Source: DASVBE01 sp963770375
GTDB taxonomy: Bacteria; Actinomycetota; Actinomycetes; Streptosporangiales; Streptosporangiaceae
Direction of reading: 5' to 3'
DNA length: 64,000 bases
NCBI GenBank assembly: GCA_963770375.1
Contig: CAVYPM010000021.1
Location: 62,001-126,000, forward strand
Shown here: piece by piece, positions 5,177 to 14,957 of the stretch
How the letters are laid out: every line of letters starts with the position of its first letter
How positions within the stretch are numbered: the first letter of the stretch is position 1
The notes under the pieces: generated by a model
What the model saw: only the letters and a program-made list of their open reading frames with translations
Databases searched by the model: none
What the model was told of the DNA's origin: nothing
Program-made: the position numbers and the translations under genes

Positions 5177-6208
5177 CTAGTCGCGCAGCAAGCCGACCAC
5201 CCGGTCCAGGTGGTGCAGGTCGGTGCTGACCGTGAACGTGGTCAGCACCGTGTCCCGCCAGCGCGGGAGCTCGTCCGCGATCTTGGCCCACGGGCCGATC
5301 AGGGCCACGTCCTCGACCAGCTTCGTGGGCACGGCCGCGATCGCGCCCGCCCTGTCGCCGGCCAGGTAGCGCTCCTGGATGACGGTGGCCTCACCCTCGT
5401 AGCCCATCCGGGCGAAGACCTCGCGGTGGAAGTTGACGTTGCGGGCGCCCATCCCGCCGATGTACAGCGCGAGCGAGGGCCGCATCAGGTCGGCGGCCCG
5501 CTCCACGTCGTCGTCCACGATCACCCGCATCGGCCCGCCGACCACGTCGAACGTCTCGCTGGTGTGCCGGGCACCGGGGCGGGCAAAGCCCTCGGCCAGC
5601 GCCCCGGCGTAGAAATCGTTCATCGCCGGGGAGAAGAAGATCGTGTTCCACCCGTCGGCGATCTCGGCGGCCAGCGCGACGTTCTTCGGGCCCTCGGCGC
5701 CGAGGTAGACCGGGATCTCGTCGCGGTAGGGGTGCAGGATCGACCGCAGCGGCTTGCCGAGCCCGGTGCCGCCGCGCAGCGGCAGCTGGTAGTGCTTGCC
5801 GTCGTAGCGGAGCGGCTCGCGGCGGGCGATGACGGCCCGCAGGATCTCGATGTACTCCCTCGTGCGCTCCAGCGGCCGCGGGTACGGCTGGCCGTACCAG
5901 CCCTCGACCACCTGCGGGTTGCTGGTGCCCACCCCGATGATGACCCGGCCGCCGGTGAGGTGGTCCATGGTCATCGCGGTCATCGCCAGCGTGGCCGGCG
6001 GCCGGGCGGACAGCTGCGACACCGAGGTGCCCAGCTTCACGTGCGAGGTGCGCGACCCGTACCAGGCCAGCGGGGTCCACGCGTCGCTGCCCCAGGCCTC
6101 GGCGGTCCAGATCTGGTCCAGCTGCAGCCGGTCGGCCGCGGCGAACAGGCCAGCCGCGTCCGGCGGCGGCCCGGCCCCCCAGTACCCGGCGACTGTCGCG
6201 ATCTTCAA
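5177..6208 (-). CDS. LLM-class F420-dependent oxidoreductase
   Basis: A 343-residue luciferase-like (LLM) TIM-barrel protein: KIATVAGYWGAG start strand, HLTGGRVIIGVGTSNPQ, and WYGQPYPRPLERTREYIEI are typical of F420-binding family members. The start is taken at TTG 6208, seven bases after GGGAGGGG; a longer frame to 6280 would run into the upstream gene. It is the third gene of fadD19-NMO-LLM and corresponds by family and place to mycobacterial Rv3520c in the KstR regulon. Probable hydride transfer from reduced F420 to a steroid-derived substrate; the substrate is not evident. Confidence 0.82.
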   Translation of the reverse strand: MKIATVAGYWGAGPPPDAAGLFAAADRLQLDQIWTAEAWGSDAWTPLAWYGSRTSHVKLGTSVSQLSARPPATLAMTAMTMDHLTGGRVIIGVGTSNPQVVEGWYGQPYPRPLERTREYIEILRAVIARREPLRYDGKHYQLPLRGGTGLGKPLRSILHPYRDEIPVYLGAEGPKNVALAAEIADGWNTIFFSPAMNDFYAGALAEGFARPGARHTSETFDVVGGPMRVIVDDDVERAADLMRPSLALYIGGMGARNVNFHREVFARMGYEGEATVIQERYLAGDRAGAIAAVPTKLVEDVALIGPWAKIADELPRWRDTVLTTFTVSTDLHHLDRVVGLLRD

Positions 6209-6239
6209 GGCGCCCCTCCCGCCGCTCGTCTGCCCGCGC

Positions 6240-7370
6240 TCAGCTCGCGCCGCCGGGCCGGCCCAGCCGGTCCAGCCCACCCAGCCGGGCCAGCACAGCG
6301 TCCGCCTCGGCCAGCAGCGCGGCGATCACCTCGGCCACCGGCCGGACCTCGTTCATCCGGCCCACGATCTGGCCGACGGGCATCGGCACCAGGTCCGGTT
6401 CGCCGGACCGCATCAGCCGCTGGTGCGCCTCGCTGACCAGGATGTTCTGCAGCGGCATCGGCAGCGGGTCGGGGGCGCCCGGCTCGGCCCAGGCCTGCGT
6501 CCAGCGGTTGCGCAGCAGCCGGGCCGGCTTGCCGCTGTAGATCCGGGACCGGACCGTGTCGGACGAGGTGGCGGCCAGCAGCGCGGTGCGCAGCGCAGGC
6601 AGGTCCGAGGTCAGCCCGTACTCCTCCGTCGTCAGCCAGGCCGAGCCCATCCACACCCCGGCCGCGCCGAGGGCCAGCGCGGCGACGATCTGGCGGCCGG
6701 AGCCGATCCCGCCCGCGGCGAGCACCGGCACCTGCCCGCCCACCGCGTCGACGATCTCCGGCACCAGCACCATGCTGGCGATCTCGCCGGTGTGCCCGCC
6801 CGCCTCGTAGCCCTGGGCGACGATGATGTCCACGCCCCGGTCCACGTGGCGGCGGGCGTGCTGCGCCTTCCCGGACAGCGCCGCGACCAGCATGCCCTGC
6901 TCGTGCGCCCGGGCGATGACGTCCTCCGGGGGCGGGCCGAGCGCGTTGGCGATCAGCCGGGCCGGGTGCTTCAGCGCCACCTCGACGTGCTGCCTGGCCA
7001 CCGAGTGCAGCCAGCCGAGCACTCCGTCGCCGGGCCCCTCGCCAGATGGCAGCGGCGGCACGCCCAGCTTCAGCAGCGTCTGCGCGACGAAGTCACGGTG
7101 CCCTTCCGGGATCAGGCTGTCCAGGTCCGGCATCGCGCCCTCGGTGGGCACGGTGGCGGGCATCACCACGTCGACCCCGTACGGCCGGCCGTCGGTGCTG
7201 GCGTCCATCCAGGTCAGCGCGGCCTCGAGGTCGGCCGGGTCGTTGTACCTGACGCACCCGAGCACGCCAAGACCGCCGGCCCGGCTGATGGCCGCGGCCA
7301 CGTGCTCGGACGGGGTGAACCCGACGATCGGGTGCTCGATGCCGAGCAGGTCACACAGCGCAGTGCGCAC
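6240..7370 (-). CDS. nitronate monooxygenase-family FMN flavoprotein
   Basis: A 376-residue TIM-barrel flavoprotein of the 2-nitropropane dioxygenase family: LCDLLGIEHPIVGFTP at the N-terminus, VDIIVAQGYEAGGHTG (FMN phosphate and active-site loop), VPVLAAGGIGSGRQIVAALALGA and VWMGSAWLTT. GTG start with GAGGGAGAAGC before it, 9 bp after the fadD19 stop, so it is co-transcribed with fadD19. The same family includes IpdC, a CoA-thioester-acting flavin enzyme of steroid C/D-ring degradation, but this protein differs from IpdC in sequence and sits in a side-chain operon. A role on a steroid CoA thioester is inference; detoxification of nitronates is the alternative. Confidence 0.8.
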   Translation of the reverse strand: MRTALCDLLGIEHPIVGFTPSEHVAAAISRAGGLGVLGCVRYNDPADLEAALTWMDASTDGRPYGVDVVMPATVPTEGAMPDLDSLIPEGHRDFVAQTLLKLGVPPLPSGEGPGDGVLGWLHSVARQHVEVALKHPARLIANALGPPPEDVIARAHEQGMLVAALSGKAQHARRHVDRGVDIIVAQGYEAGGHTGEIASMVLVPEIVDAVGGQVPVLAAGGIGSGRQIVAALALGAAGVWMGSAWLTTEEYGLTSDLPALRTALLAATSSDTVRSRIYSGKPARLLRNRWTQAWAEPGAPDPLPMPLQNILVSEAHQRLMRSGEPDLVPMPVGQIVGRMNEVRPVAEVIAALLAEADAVLARLGGLDRLGRPGGAS

Positions 7371-7379
7371 GCTTCTCCC

Positions 7380-9011
7380 TCAGTCCGTCGCCGCCGTGCC
7401 CGCGCGGTCCCCGGCCCGCCACGTCGGCGGGTTCGCCGCCACGTGCTCCCGGGCCCAGCCGTAGCCCGGCTTGCCGACCGGGTTGCGGGCGATCTGGTCC
7501 ACCAGCCACATGCTGCGCGGGATCTTGAAGCCCGCGATCTGGCTGCGCAGGTGCACCGCTACCGCGTCGAGGTCGGGCACCGTGCCCGGCCGCGGCTCGA
7601 CCAGCGCCGCGACGCTCTCCCCGTACCGCTCGTCCGGGAGACCGATCACCAGCGCGTCGAACACCTCCGGGTGCGACTTCAGCGCGCCCTCGACCTCTTC
7701 CGGGAAGACCTTCTGCCCGCCGGAGTTCACGCACGTGTTGCCGCGGCCCAGCAGGGTGAAGGTGCCGTCCTCCTCGACCCGGGCGAAGTCGCCGGGCGTC
7801 ACGTACCGCCGCCCGTCCACCTCGACCATGATCCTCGCGGTCTTGTCCGGGTCCTTGTAGTAGCCGAGCGGCACGAACCCGCCGCGGGCCAGCCGCCCGG
7901 TCTGCCCCGGGCCGACCGGGCGGTTGTCGTCGTCGATGACCAGGATGCCCGGGCCCGCCTTCACGGTCGGCCCGCCGCGGTGCTCCGCCCCGGCGGAGAC
8001 CATGCCCAGCCCGGCGAACCCGGTCTCGGTGGAGCCGACCGACTCGGTGATGAACACGTTGGGCAGCGCCGCAGCGCAGGCGTCCTTGACCGACGGGGAG
8101 AACAGCGCCCCGGTCGAGGCCAGCGCGAACAGCGAGGACGTGTCGTAACTGTGCTGGCGGAGCTCGTCCATCAGCGGCCGGCCCATCGCGTCGCCGACGA
8201 TCATCAGCAGGTTGGCCTTGTGCCGCTCGACGGCCTGCCACGCCTCGGCCGCGGTGAAGCGAGGCATCAGGATCATCGTGTCCCCGGCGAACAGCCCGGC
8301 CAGCGATCCCATCTGCGCGTACCCGTGGATCAGCGGCACGGTCACCAGCTTGACCAGGCCGGGGTTCTCCAGGCCCTTGCGGGACGGGGTCCACTCGTCC
8401 GGCAGCAGCTCGCCGGTGACGTAGTCGGTGCCGCCGCCGAGCGTCCGCCAGATGTCCTCGTTGCGCCACATGACGCCCTTCGGGTACCCGGTGGTCCCGC
8501 CGGTGTAGATGATGTACACGTCGTCGTTGCTGCGCGGCCCGAAGTCGCGCTCGGGCGAGGCACCGGCCAGGGCGGCCTCGTACTCGACGGCGCCGCCGGA
8601 AAGCGCCGCCCCGCTGCCGTCCTCGATCACCACGGTGCCGCGCAGCCCCGCGGGCAGGCCGGCCGCGGCCGCCAGCGGCCCGTACTCCCGGTCGTGCACC
8701 AGCGCGGCCAGGTCGGCGTCGCCGAACATGTACGCCAGTTCCTTCTCGGCGTACCGGTAGTTGATGTTGACCATCGCGGCGCGCAGCTTGCAGGTGGCCA
8801 GCAGGGTTTCCATGGCCGGGATCGAGTTGTGCGCGTACAGGCCGACGTGGTCGCCAGGACCGACGCCAAGCGCCGCGAGATGGTGCGCCAGCCGGTTGGT
8901 GCGCTCCTCGAGCTCGGCGTAGGTCACCGACCGGTCGCCGCTGATGACCGCGACCCGGTCGCCGAAGACGTCGGTGGCATGCTCGAAGAGATCGGCAAAG
9001 TTCAGGGCCAT
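7380..9011 (-). CDS. fadD19: steroid side-chain acyl-CoA synthetase FadD19
   Basis: A 543-residue adenylate-forming enzyme. The P-loop motif reads YTGGTTGYPKGVMWR, followed by SVGSTETGF (A5), VTPGDFA and GRGNTCVNSGGQKVFPEEVE, then the catalytic-lysine region NPVGKPGYGW. The start MALNFADLFEHATDVFGDR matches mycobacterial FadD19, which activates C24/C27 sterol side-chain acids to CoA esters. ATG at 9011 lies only 11 bases from a KstR-like box (9023-9036) and has no good ribosome site, which suggests a leaderless message. It heads the fadD19-NMO-LLM operon and is divergent from echA19, as in mycobacteria. Confidence 0.92.
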   Translation of the reverse strand: MALNFADLFEHATDVFGDRVAVISGDRSVTYAELEERTNRLAHHLAALGVGPGDHVGLYAHNSIPAMETLLATCKLRAAMVNINYRYAEKELAYMFGDADLAALVHDREYGPLAAAAGLPAGLRGTVVIEDGSGAALSGGAVEYEAALAGASPERDFGPRSNDDVYIIYTGGTTGYPKGVMWRNEDIWRTLGGGTDYVTGELLPDEWTPSRKGLENPGLVKLVTVPLIHGYAQMGSLAGLFAGDTMILMPRFTAAEAWQAVERHKANLLMIVGDAMGRPLMDELRQHSYDTSSLFALASTGALFSPSVKDACAAALPNVFITESVGSTETGFAGLGMVSAGAEHRGGPTVKAGPGILVIDDDNRPVGPGQTGRLARGGFVPLGYYKDPDKTARIMVEVDGRRYVTPGDFARVEEDGTFTLLGRGNTCVNSGGQKVFPEEVEGALKSHPEVFDALVIGLPDERYGESVAALVEPRPGTVPDLDAVAVHLRSQIAGFKIPRSMWLVDQIARNPVGKPGYGWAREHVAANPPTWRAGDRAGTAATD

Positions 9012-9022
9012 GGGGACGAAAC

Positions 9023-9036
9023 TAGAACGTGTTACT
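9023..9036. promoter_or_regulatory. KstR operator-like site, fadD19/echA19
   Basis: TAGAACGTGTTACT matches TnnAACnnGTTnnA except the last base. It lies between the divergent fadD19 and echA19. Confidence 0.75.
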
Positions 9037-9090
9037 GTTCCGGGCAAGCCCCCTGGGCGGCTTGGGCACAGCCTGAGGAGGCTGAGACTT

Positions 9091-9909
9091 GTGACCACGA
9101 CTCCCGCGGCCCCGGCCGCGGCCGGCCCGGAGCAGCCGCACCTGCTCACCGAGCAGCGCGGCGCGGTGCTGATCGTGACCATGAACCGGCCGGAGAAGCG
9201 CAACGCGCTCAGCGGGCCGATGCTGGCGGGGATGCGCGAGGCCTGGGACCGGGTCGACAGCGACCCGGGCATCCGGGCCTGCGTGCTGACCGGGGCGGGC
9301 GGCGCGTTCTGCGCGGGCGCCGACCTGAAGGCCATGAACGAGTCCCATCCGGGCTCGTCCGGCTCCGGCTTCGACCCGGCCGTGCTGGAGCCGCTGCTCA
9401 AGGGCCGCCGGCTGACGAAGCCGCTGATCGCCGCGGTGGAGGGTCCTGCGATCGCGGGCGGCACCGAGATCCTGCAGGCGACCGACATCCGGGTGGCCGG
9501 CGAGAGCGCCCGGTTCGGCATCTCCGAGGTGCGCTGGGGGCTGTTCCCGCTGGGCGGATCCGCGGTCCGGCTGGTCCGCCAGCTGCCCTACACGGTGGCC
9601 GCGGACCTGCTGCTGACCGGACGGCACATCACCGCGGCGGAGGCGCTGCGGATCGGCCTGATCGGCCACGTGGTGCCGGACGGTGAGGCACTGGCCGCCG
9701 CCGTGGACATCGCCGGGCAGATCGCCGCGAACGGCCCGGTGGCGGTGCGGGCGATCCTGCGCACGATCAGGGACACCGAGGGCCTGCCGGAGAACGAGGC
9801 CTTCCGGATCGAGGCCAGGATCGGCATGGAGGTGTTCCGCAGCGAGGACGCCCGCGAGGGCCCGCGGGCCTTCACCGAGAAGCGCACGCCGCAGTTCCGC
9901 GACCGTTAG
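9091..9909 (+). CDS. echA19: enoyl-CoA hydratase EchA19
   Basis: A 272-residue crotonase. VLIVTMNRPEKRNALS, the oxyanion-hole segment GAFCAGADLKAMN, and AAVEGPAIAGGTEILQATD are in the expected order; the C-terminus EGPRAFTEKRTPQF and the block KGRRLTKPLIAAVEGPAIAG match mycobacterial EchA19, which hydrates the sterol side-chain enoyl-CoA. The glutamates expected for hydratase activity are in the EVRWGLFPLGG region. GTG start at 9091 with GAGGAG ten bases upstream. Divergent from fadD19 under the shared operator. Confidence 0.92.
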   Translation: MTTTPAAPAAAGPEQPHLLTEQRGAVLIVTMNRPEKRNALSGPMLAGMREAWDRVDSDPGIRACVLTGAGGAFCAGADLKAMNESHPGSSGSGFDPAVLEPLLKGRRLTKPLIAAVEGPAIAGGTEILQATDIRVAGESARFGISEVRWGLFPLGGSAVRLVRQLPYTVAADLLLTGRHITAAEALRIGLIGHVVPDGEALAAAVDIAGQIAANGPVAVRAILRTIRDTEGLPENEAFRIEARIGMEVFRSEDAREGPRAFTEKRTPQFRDR

Positions 9910-9936
9910 ACCGTCAATCCTTGCTACGGGGGACAC

Positions 9937-10020
9937 GGGCTTCGGCGCTCCTCGCGCGCGCGGCGCTCCCGCGTCGCGCGACATCGCTCGCAGGAAGACA
10001 GCGCCGCGGCCGTCCGCGGC
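9937..10020. repeat. dispersed GC-rich repeat, copy A
   Basis: Contains TTCGGCGCTCCT and, 50 bp on, CGCTCG..GGAAGACAGCGCCGCGG. The same two blocks at similar spacing recur at 37262-37345. Here it fills the gap between the converging ends of echA19 and the next fadD gene. Confidence 0.55.
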
Positions 10021-10058
10021 TCAAAGCGGCCCGGCGAGCGGCTGGCCGGCTAGCCAGC

Positions 10059-11607
10059 CTAGATAGCTGTGTCCCGGCCGGCCCAGTACGGGTCGCGGAG
10101 CTTCCGCTTGTACAGCTTGCCGTTCGGGTCGCGGGGCAGGCTCGCCACGTAGTCGATGGTCCGCGGCCGCTTGAACGACGCCACCCGGCCGTCGAGGAAC
10201 GCCATCAGCTCGCCGGTCAGCGCCTCGCCAGGACTCGGCCCCCGCGGCCGGCTCGACCACCGCCTTGACCTCCTCGCCCCAGTCCGGGTGCGGGATGCCG
10301 AACACGGCCACGTCGGCCACGGCCGGGTGGGCGGACAGCGCGGCCTCGATCTCGGCCGGGTAGATGTTCACCCCGCCGGAAATGATCATGTTGCTGCTGC
10401 GGTCGCAGAGGAACAGGAAGCCGTCGTCGTCCAGGTAGCCGATGTCGCCCACGGTGAACATGTCACCGGCCCGGGCCGCCTGCGTCTTCTCCTCGTCCTT
10501 GTGGTAGCTGAAGCTGGAGTTGCCCATCTTCATGTAGACGAGCCCCTGCTCCCCGGCCGCCACGGGCTCGCCGTCCGGGCCCAGCACGGAGACCTGCGAG
10601 CCCGGCCAGGGCAGCCCGACGGAGCCCGGCTTGCGCAGCCACTGCCCGGCGGTGATCAGCGTGCCGCCGCCCTCGGTCGCCGCGTAGTACTCCACGATGA
10701 CCGGTCCCCACCAGTCGATCATCGCCCGCTTGGTCTCCGGCGGGCACGGCGCGGCGCTGTGGATCACGCACCGCAGCGAGCTGGGATCGAACCGCGCGCG
10801 CTCGTCCTCCGGCAGCGCGAGCAGCCGCCGGAACTGGGTGGGCACCGCGTGGGTGTGGGTCACCCGGCGCAGCTCGATCAGCCGCAGCGCCTCGGCCGAG
10901 TCCCAGCGGTCCATCAGCACGACCGGGTGGCCGAGCGTGACCGAGTTCGCCGCGAAGTTGAGCACCGCGGTGTGGTACAGCGGCGAGCCGCACAGGTGCA
11001 CGTGATCATCGAACGGGGCCAGGCTGAAGATGCCGAAGAACCAGGTGGCCATGGCGGACGCCACGTCCGGGTCGAGCCCGGTGAGCGGGCGGCGCACGCC
11101 CTTGGGCCGGCCCGAGGTGCCCGACGTGTACAGCATCGGCGCGCCGTGCGTGCGGTCGCGCGGGCGGTCGTCCGTGCCGTCGTCGCCGAGCCGGGCCAGC
11201 GGCTCGAAGCCCGGCACGGTGCCCACCGCGAACCGGTGCTTGACCCCGGCCAGGCCGGCCGCCTCCGTGGCCGCCGCGGCGAACCGCTCATGGGCGACCA
11301 GCACGCGGGCGTCGCTGTCGGACAGGATGTAGCCGATCTCCGCCCCGACCTGGTGCCAGTTGATCGGCACCACGTACAGCCCGGTCTCGATCGCGGCGAA
11401 GTACATGGCCAGCGCGGTGGAGCTGTTGGGCAGCAGCGTGGCGAACGTGTCCCCGGCGACGAGGCCGAGCGCCTGGAATCCCCGCCCGTACTGGTCGGCG
11501 GCAGCGGCCAGCTCGCGGTAGCTGACCGCGGTGCCGTCCGGCTCGTACACGGCGGTCAGCTCCGGCGACTCCCCGGCGATGGCCCATAGCCCCACGGTGG
11601 CGTTCAC
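10059..11607 (-). CDS. acyl-CoA ligase (FadD family), frameshifted near the 3' end
   Basis: About 515 residues if restored. MLYTSGTSGRPKGVRRPL is the P-loop, EYYAATEGGGT the A5 motif, FTVGDIGYLDDDGFLFLCDR the A7-A8 hinge. Near 10232 the frame breaks: after VKAVVEPAAGAES the sense continues one base out of phase as EALTGELMAFLDG...FKRPRTIDYVASLPRDPNGKLYKRKLR and stops at 10059; in the uncorrected frame the chain runs to 10021. The C-terminal lysine motif (NGKLYKRK) is in the shifted part. GTG start at 11607, 11 bases from an exact KstR box and without a ribosome site. Not FadD19, FadD3 or FadD17 by sequence; the substrate is unknown, probably a steroid-derived or fatty acid. Confidence 0.8.
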
Positions 11608-11618
11608 GGGCACAAATC

Positions 11619-11632
11619 TAGAACACGTTCTA
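11619..11632. promoter_or_regulatory. KstR operator, exact match
   Basis: TAGAACACGTTCTA fits TnnAACnnGTTnnA at every fixed base, 11 bp before the GTG of the acyl-CoA ligase gene. Confidence 0.88.
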
Positions 11633-11684
11633 TACACCAGCAAGCGGGCCCTGGCCCGTGTCCTGCGCGCTTGCCGGTCCCGAC

Positions 11685-11698
11685 GGGAACATGTTTCA
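11685..11698. promoter_or_regulatory. weak KstR-like site before the DUF35-ltp4-ltp3 operon
   Basis: GGGAACATGTTTCA keeps AACnnGTTnnA but has G for the first T. It lies 9 bp before the start of the DUF35 gene, in the spacing seen at other boxes here. Confidence 0.45.
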
Positions 11699-11707
11699 CT
11701 CTGAGGC

Positions 11708-12679
11708 GTGGATCCGCCGCTGCGTGCGCCGCTGGAGATCGGCTTCGACTACACCCGGTCGCTGGGCCCGGTGCTGAGCCAGTTCATGACCGCGCTGGCG
11801 CAGGGCCGGATCCTGGCCGCGCGGGCCGCGGACGGCCGGGTGCACGCGCCGCCGTTCGAGTACGACCCGGTCACCGCCGAGCCGCCGGCCGAGCTCATCG
11901 AGGTCCAGCCGACCGGGACCGTGCTGTCCTGGTCGTGGGCGCCCGCGCCGCTGGCCGGCCAGCCGCTGGAGCACCCGTTCGCCTGGGCGCTGATCCGGCT
12001 GGACGGGGCCGACACCGCGATGCTGCACGCGGTCGACGCGGGCTCGGCCGCGGCCATGCGCACCGGGATGGCGGTCCGGGCCCGCTGGGCCGCGGAGCGG
12101 ACCGGGCACATCAGGGACATCGCCTGCTTCGAGCCCGGGACCGAGCCCGGGCCGGTGCCGGGCCCGCCGGACGGCGAGGACGCGGAGGCCGGCCCGGAGC
12201 CGGTCACGATGATCACGACCCCGGTGCGGCTGTCCTACGAGCACACCGCGTCCCCGGCCGAGACCGCCTACCTGCACGGGCTGGCCCAGGGCCGGCTGCT
12301 CGGCCAGCGCTGCCCGGTGTGCCGGAAGGTCTACCTGCCGCCCCGCGGGGCGTGCCCGACCTGCGGGGTGCCCACGGCGGACGAGGTCGCGCTGCCCGAG
12401 ACCGGGACCGTCACCACGTTCTGCGTGGTTAACGTCCCGTTCACCGGGCAGCGCGTGCAGCCGCCGTACGTCGCGGCGCAGATCCTCATCGACGGCGCGG
12501 ACATCCCGATCCAGCACCTCGTGCTGGGCTGCGAGCCCGCCGAGGTGCGGATGGGCATGCGGGTCTCGGCGGTCTGGAAGCCGCCGGAGCAGTGGGGCAC
12601 CACGGCGGAGAACATCGACCACTTCCGCCCCACCGGCGAGCCCGACGCGCCGTACCAGTCGTACGCCCACCACCTGTAA
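11708..12679 (+). CDS. DUF35 zinc-ribbon/OB-fold partner of the Ltp3/Ltp4 pair (Rv3521-like)
   Basis: A 323-residue two-part protein. The N-terminal half (1-160) is an OB-like domain without cysteines; the C-terminal half has the DUF35 rubredoxin-like ribbon QRCPVCRKVYLPPRGACPTCG followed by an OB fold (GTVTTFCVVNVPFTG...VAAQILIDGADIPIQHLVLG). DUF35 proteins bind thiolase-like SCP2 enzymes and complete their CoA sites. It is followed after 12 bp by ltp4 and then ltp3, the order known from mycobacteria. GTG start; no clear ribosome site. Confidence 0.85.
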   Translation: MDPPLRAPLEIGFDYTRSLGPVLSQFMTALAQGRILAARAADGRVHAPPFEYDPVTAEPPAELIEVQPTGTVLSWSWAPAPLAGQPLEHPFAWALIRLDGADTAMLHAVDAGSAAAMRTGMAVRARWAAERTGHIRDIACFEPGTEPGPVPGPPDGEDAEAGPEPVTMITTPVRLSYEHTASPAETAYLHGLAQGRLLGQRCPVCRKVYLPPRGACPTCGVPTADEVALPETGTVTTFCVVNVPFTGQRVQPPYVAAQILIDGADIPIQHLVLGCEPAEVRMGMRVSAVWKPPEQWGTTAENIDHFRPTGEPDAPYQSYAHHL

Positions 12680-12691
12680 AGGACGGTCACC

Positions 12692-13747
12692 GTGACGGAC
12701 GTCGCCGTTGTCGGGTTCGCGCAGTCGCCGTGCGCCCGCCGCAGCGACAGCACCACCAGCGGCGTCGAGATGCTCGTGCCGATCTTCGGTGAAGTGCTCG
12801 CCGCCACCGGCCTGAGCAAGAACGACATCGGCTTCTGGTGCTCGGGCTCCTCGGACTACCTGGCCGGCCGGGCGTTCTCCTTCGTCCAGGCGGTGGACGC
12901 GATCGGCGCGTTCCCGCCGGTGATGGAGTCGCACGTGGAGATGGACGCCGCGTGGGCGCTGTACGAGGCGTGGCTGAAGGTCCTCACCGGTGAGGCGGAG
13001 ATCGCGCTGGCCTACGGGTTCGGCAAGTCGTCCGCGGGCGTGCTGCGCCGGGTGCTCGCCCTCCAGCTCGACCCCTACCTGCTGGCGCCGCTGTGGCCCG
13101 ACTCGGTGAGCATCGCGGCCCTGCAGGCCCGGGCGGGCCTGGACGCCGGGCTGTGGACCGAGAAGGAGATGGCCGAGGTCGCGGTGCGCAGCCGGGCCGC
13201 GGCGCGGGACAACCCGGGGGCGCAGCTCGCCGGCGAGTACTCTTCCGCGGACCTGCTCGCCGCGCCCTACGTGGCCGACCCGCTGCGGGCGCACGACTGC
13301 GCGCCGGTCAGCGACGGCGCGGCCGTGGCCATCCTGGCCGCCGGGGACCGGGCCCGCGAGCTGTGCCCGCGGCCAGCCTGGATCACCGGGTTCGAGCACC
13401 GGATCGACTCGGCCGTGCTCGGCGCCCGCGACCTGACGGCCGCCCCGTCGGCCACCGCCGCGGCCCGGGCCGCGGGCGCGGCTGGCGTCGACACCGCCGA
13501 ACTGCACGCCCCCTTCACCCACCAGGAGCTCCTGCTCCAGCGGGCGCTGGGCCTGGGCGAGGGAGTGCGGGTCAACCCGTCCGGCGGGGCGCTGTGCGGC
13601 AACCCGATGTTCGCGGCCGGGCTGGCCCGGATCGGCCTGGCCGCGAACGAGGTGATCAGCGGCCGCGCGGACCGGGCCCTCGGGCACGCCACCAGCGGGC
13701 CCGCCCTGCAGCAGAACCTGGTGTGTGTGATGGAGGCGCGGTCTTGA
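12692..13747 (+). CDS. ltp4: thiolase-like lipid-transfer protein Ltp4
   Basis: A 351-residue SCP2-thiolase-fold protein starting MTDVAVVGFAQSP at a GTG. CAPVSDGAAVAILAAGDRA and VNPSGGALCGNPMFAAGLARI are family landmarks. The classical nucleophilic cysteine of thiolases is not in its usual context, as in the aldolase-type Ltp proteins. Twelve base pairs after the DUF35 gene and 13 bp before ltp3; all three should form one complex acting late in side-chain removal. Function as a retro-aldolase or thiolase partner is inferred from the family. Confidence 0.85.
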   Translation: MTDVAVVGFAQSPCARRSDSTTSGVEMLVPIFGEVLAATGLSKNDIGFWCSGSSDYLAGRAFSFVQAVDAIGAFPPVMESHVEMDAAWALYEAWLKVLTGEAEIALAYGFGKSSAGVLRRVLALQLDPYLLAPLWPDSVSIAALQARAGLDAGLWTEKEMAEVAVRSRAAARDNPGAQLAGEYSSADLLAAPYVADPLRAHDCAPVSDGAAVAILAAGDRARELCPRPAWITGFEHRIDSAVLGARDLTAAPSATAAARAAGAAGVDTAELHAPFTHQELLLQRALGLGEGVRVNPSGGALCGNPMFAAGLARIGLAANEVISGRADRALGHATSGPALQQNLVCVMEARS

Positions 13748-13760
13748 TGAAGGCACGGGC

Positions 13761-14915
<1,155 letters not shown>

Positions 14916-14957
14916 GGACGGGGCCCGCGGCCGGGGGCCGTAATCCTAAAGAATCGC

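Noticed and set aside
6205..6280. Longer start for the F420 oxidoreductase at 6280
   Set aside because: It would overlap the end of the NMO gene by 40 bases with a Gly/Ala-rich, non-family extension; the TTG at 6208 has a strong ribosome site.
5829..9686. Very long open frame (about 1285 codons) on the + strand across several minus-strand genes
   Set aside because: It is antisense to the LLM, NMO and fadD19 genes, rich in Arg/Pro/Gly/His without any family motif, and reflects third-position GC bias. The same applies to the long frames at 17806-20964 and 38521-43221.
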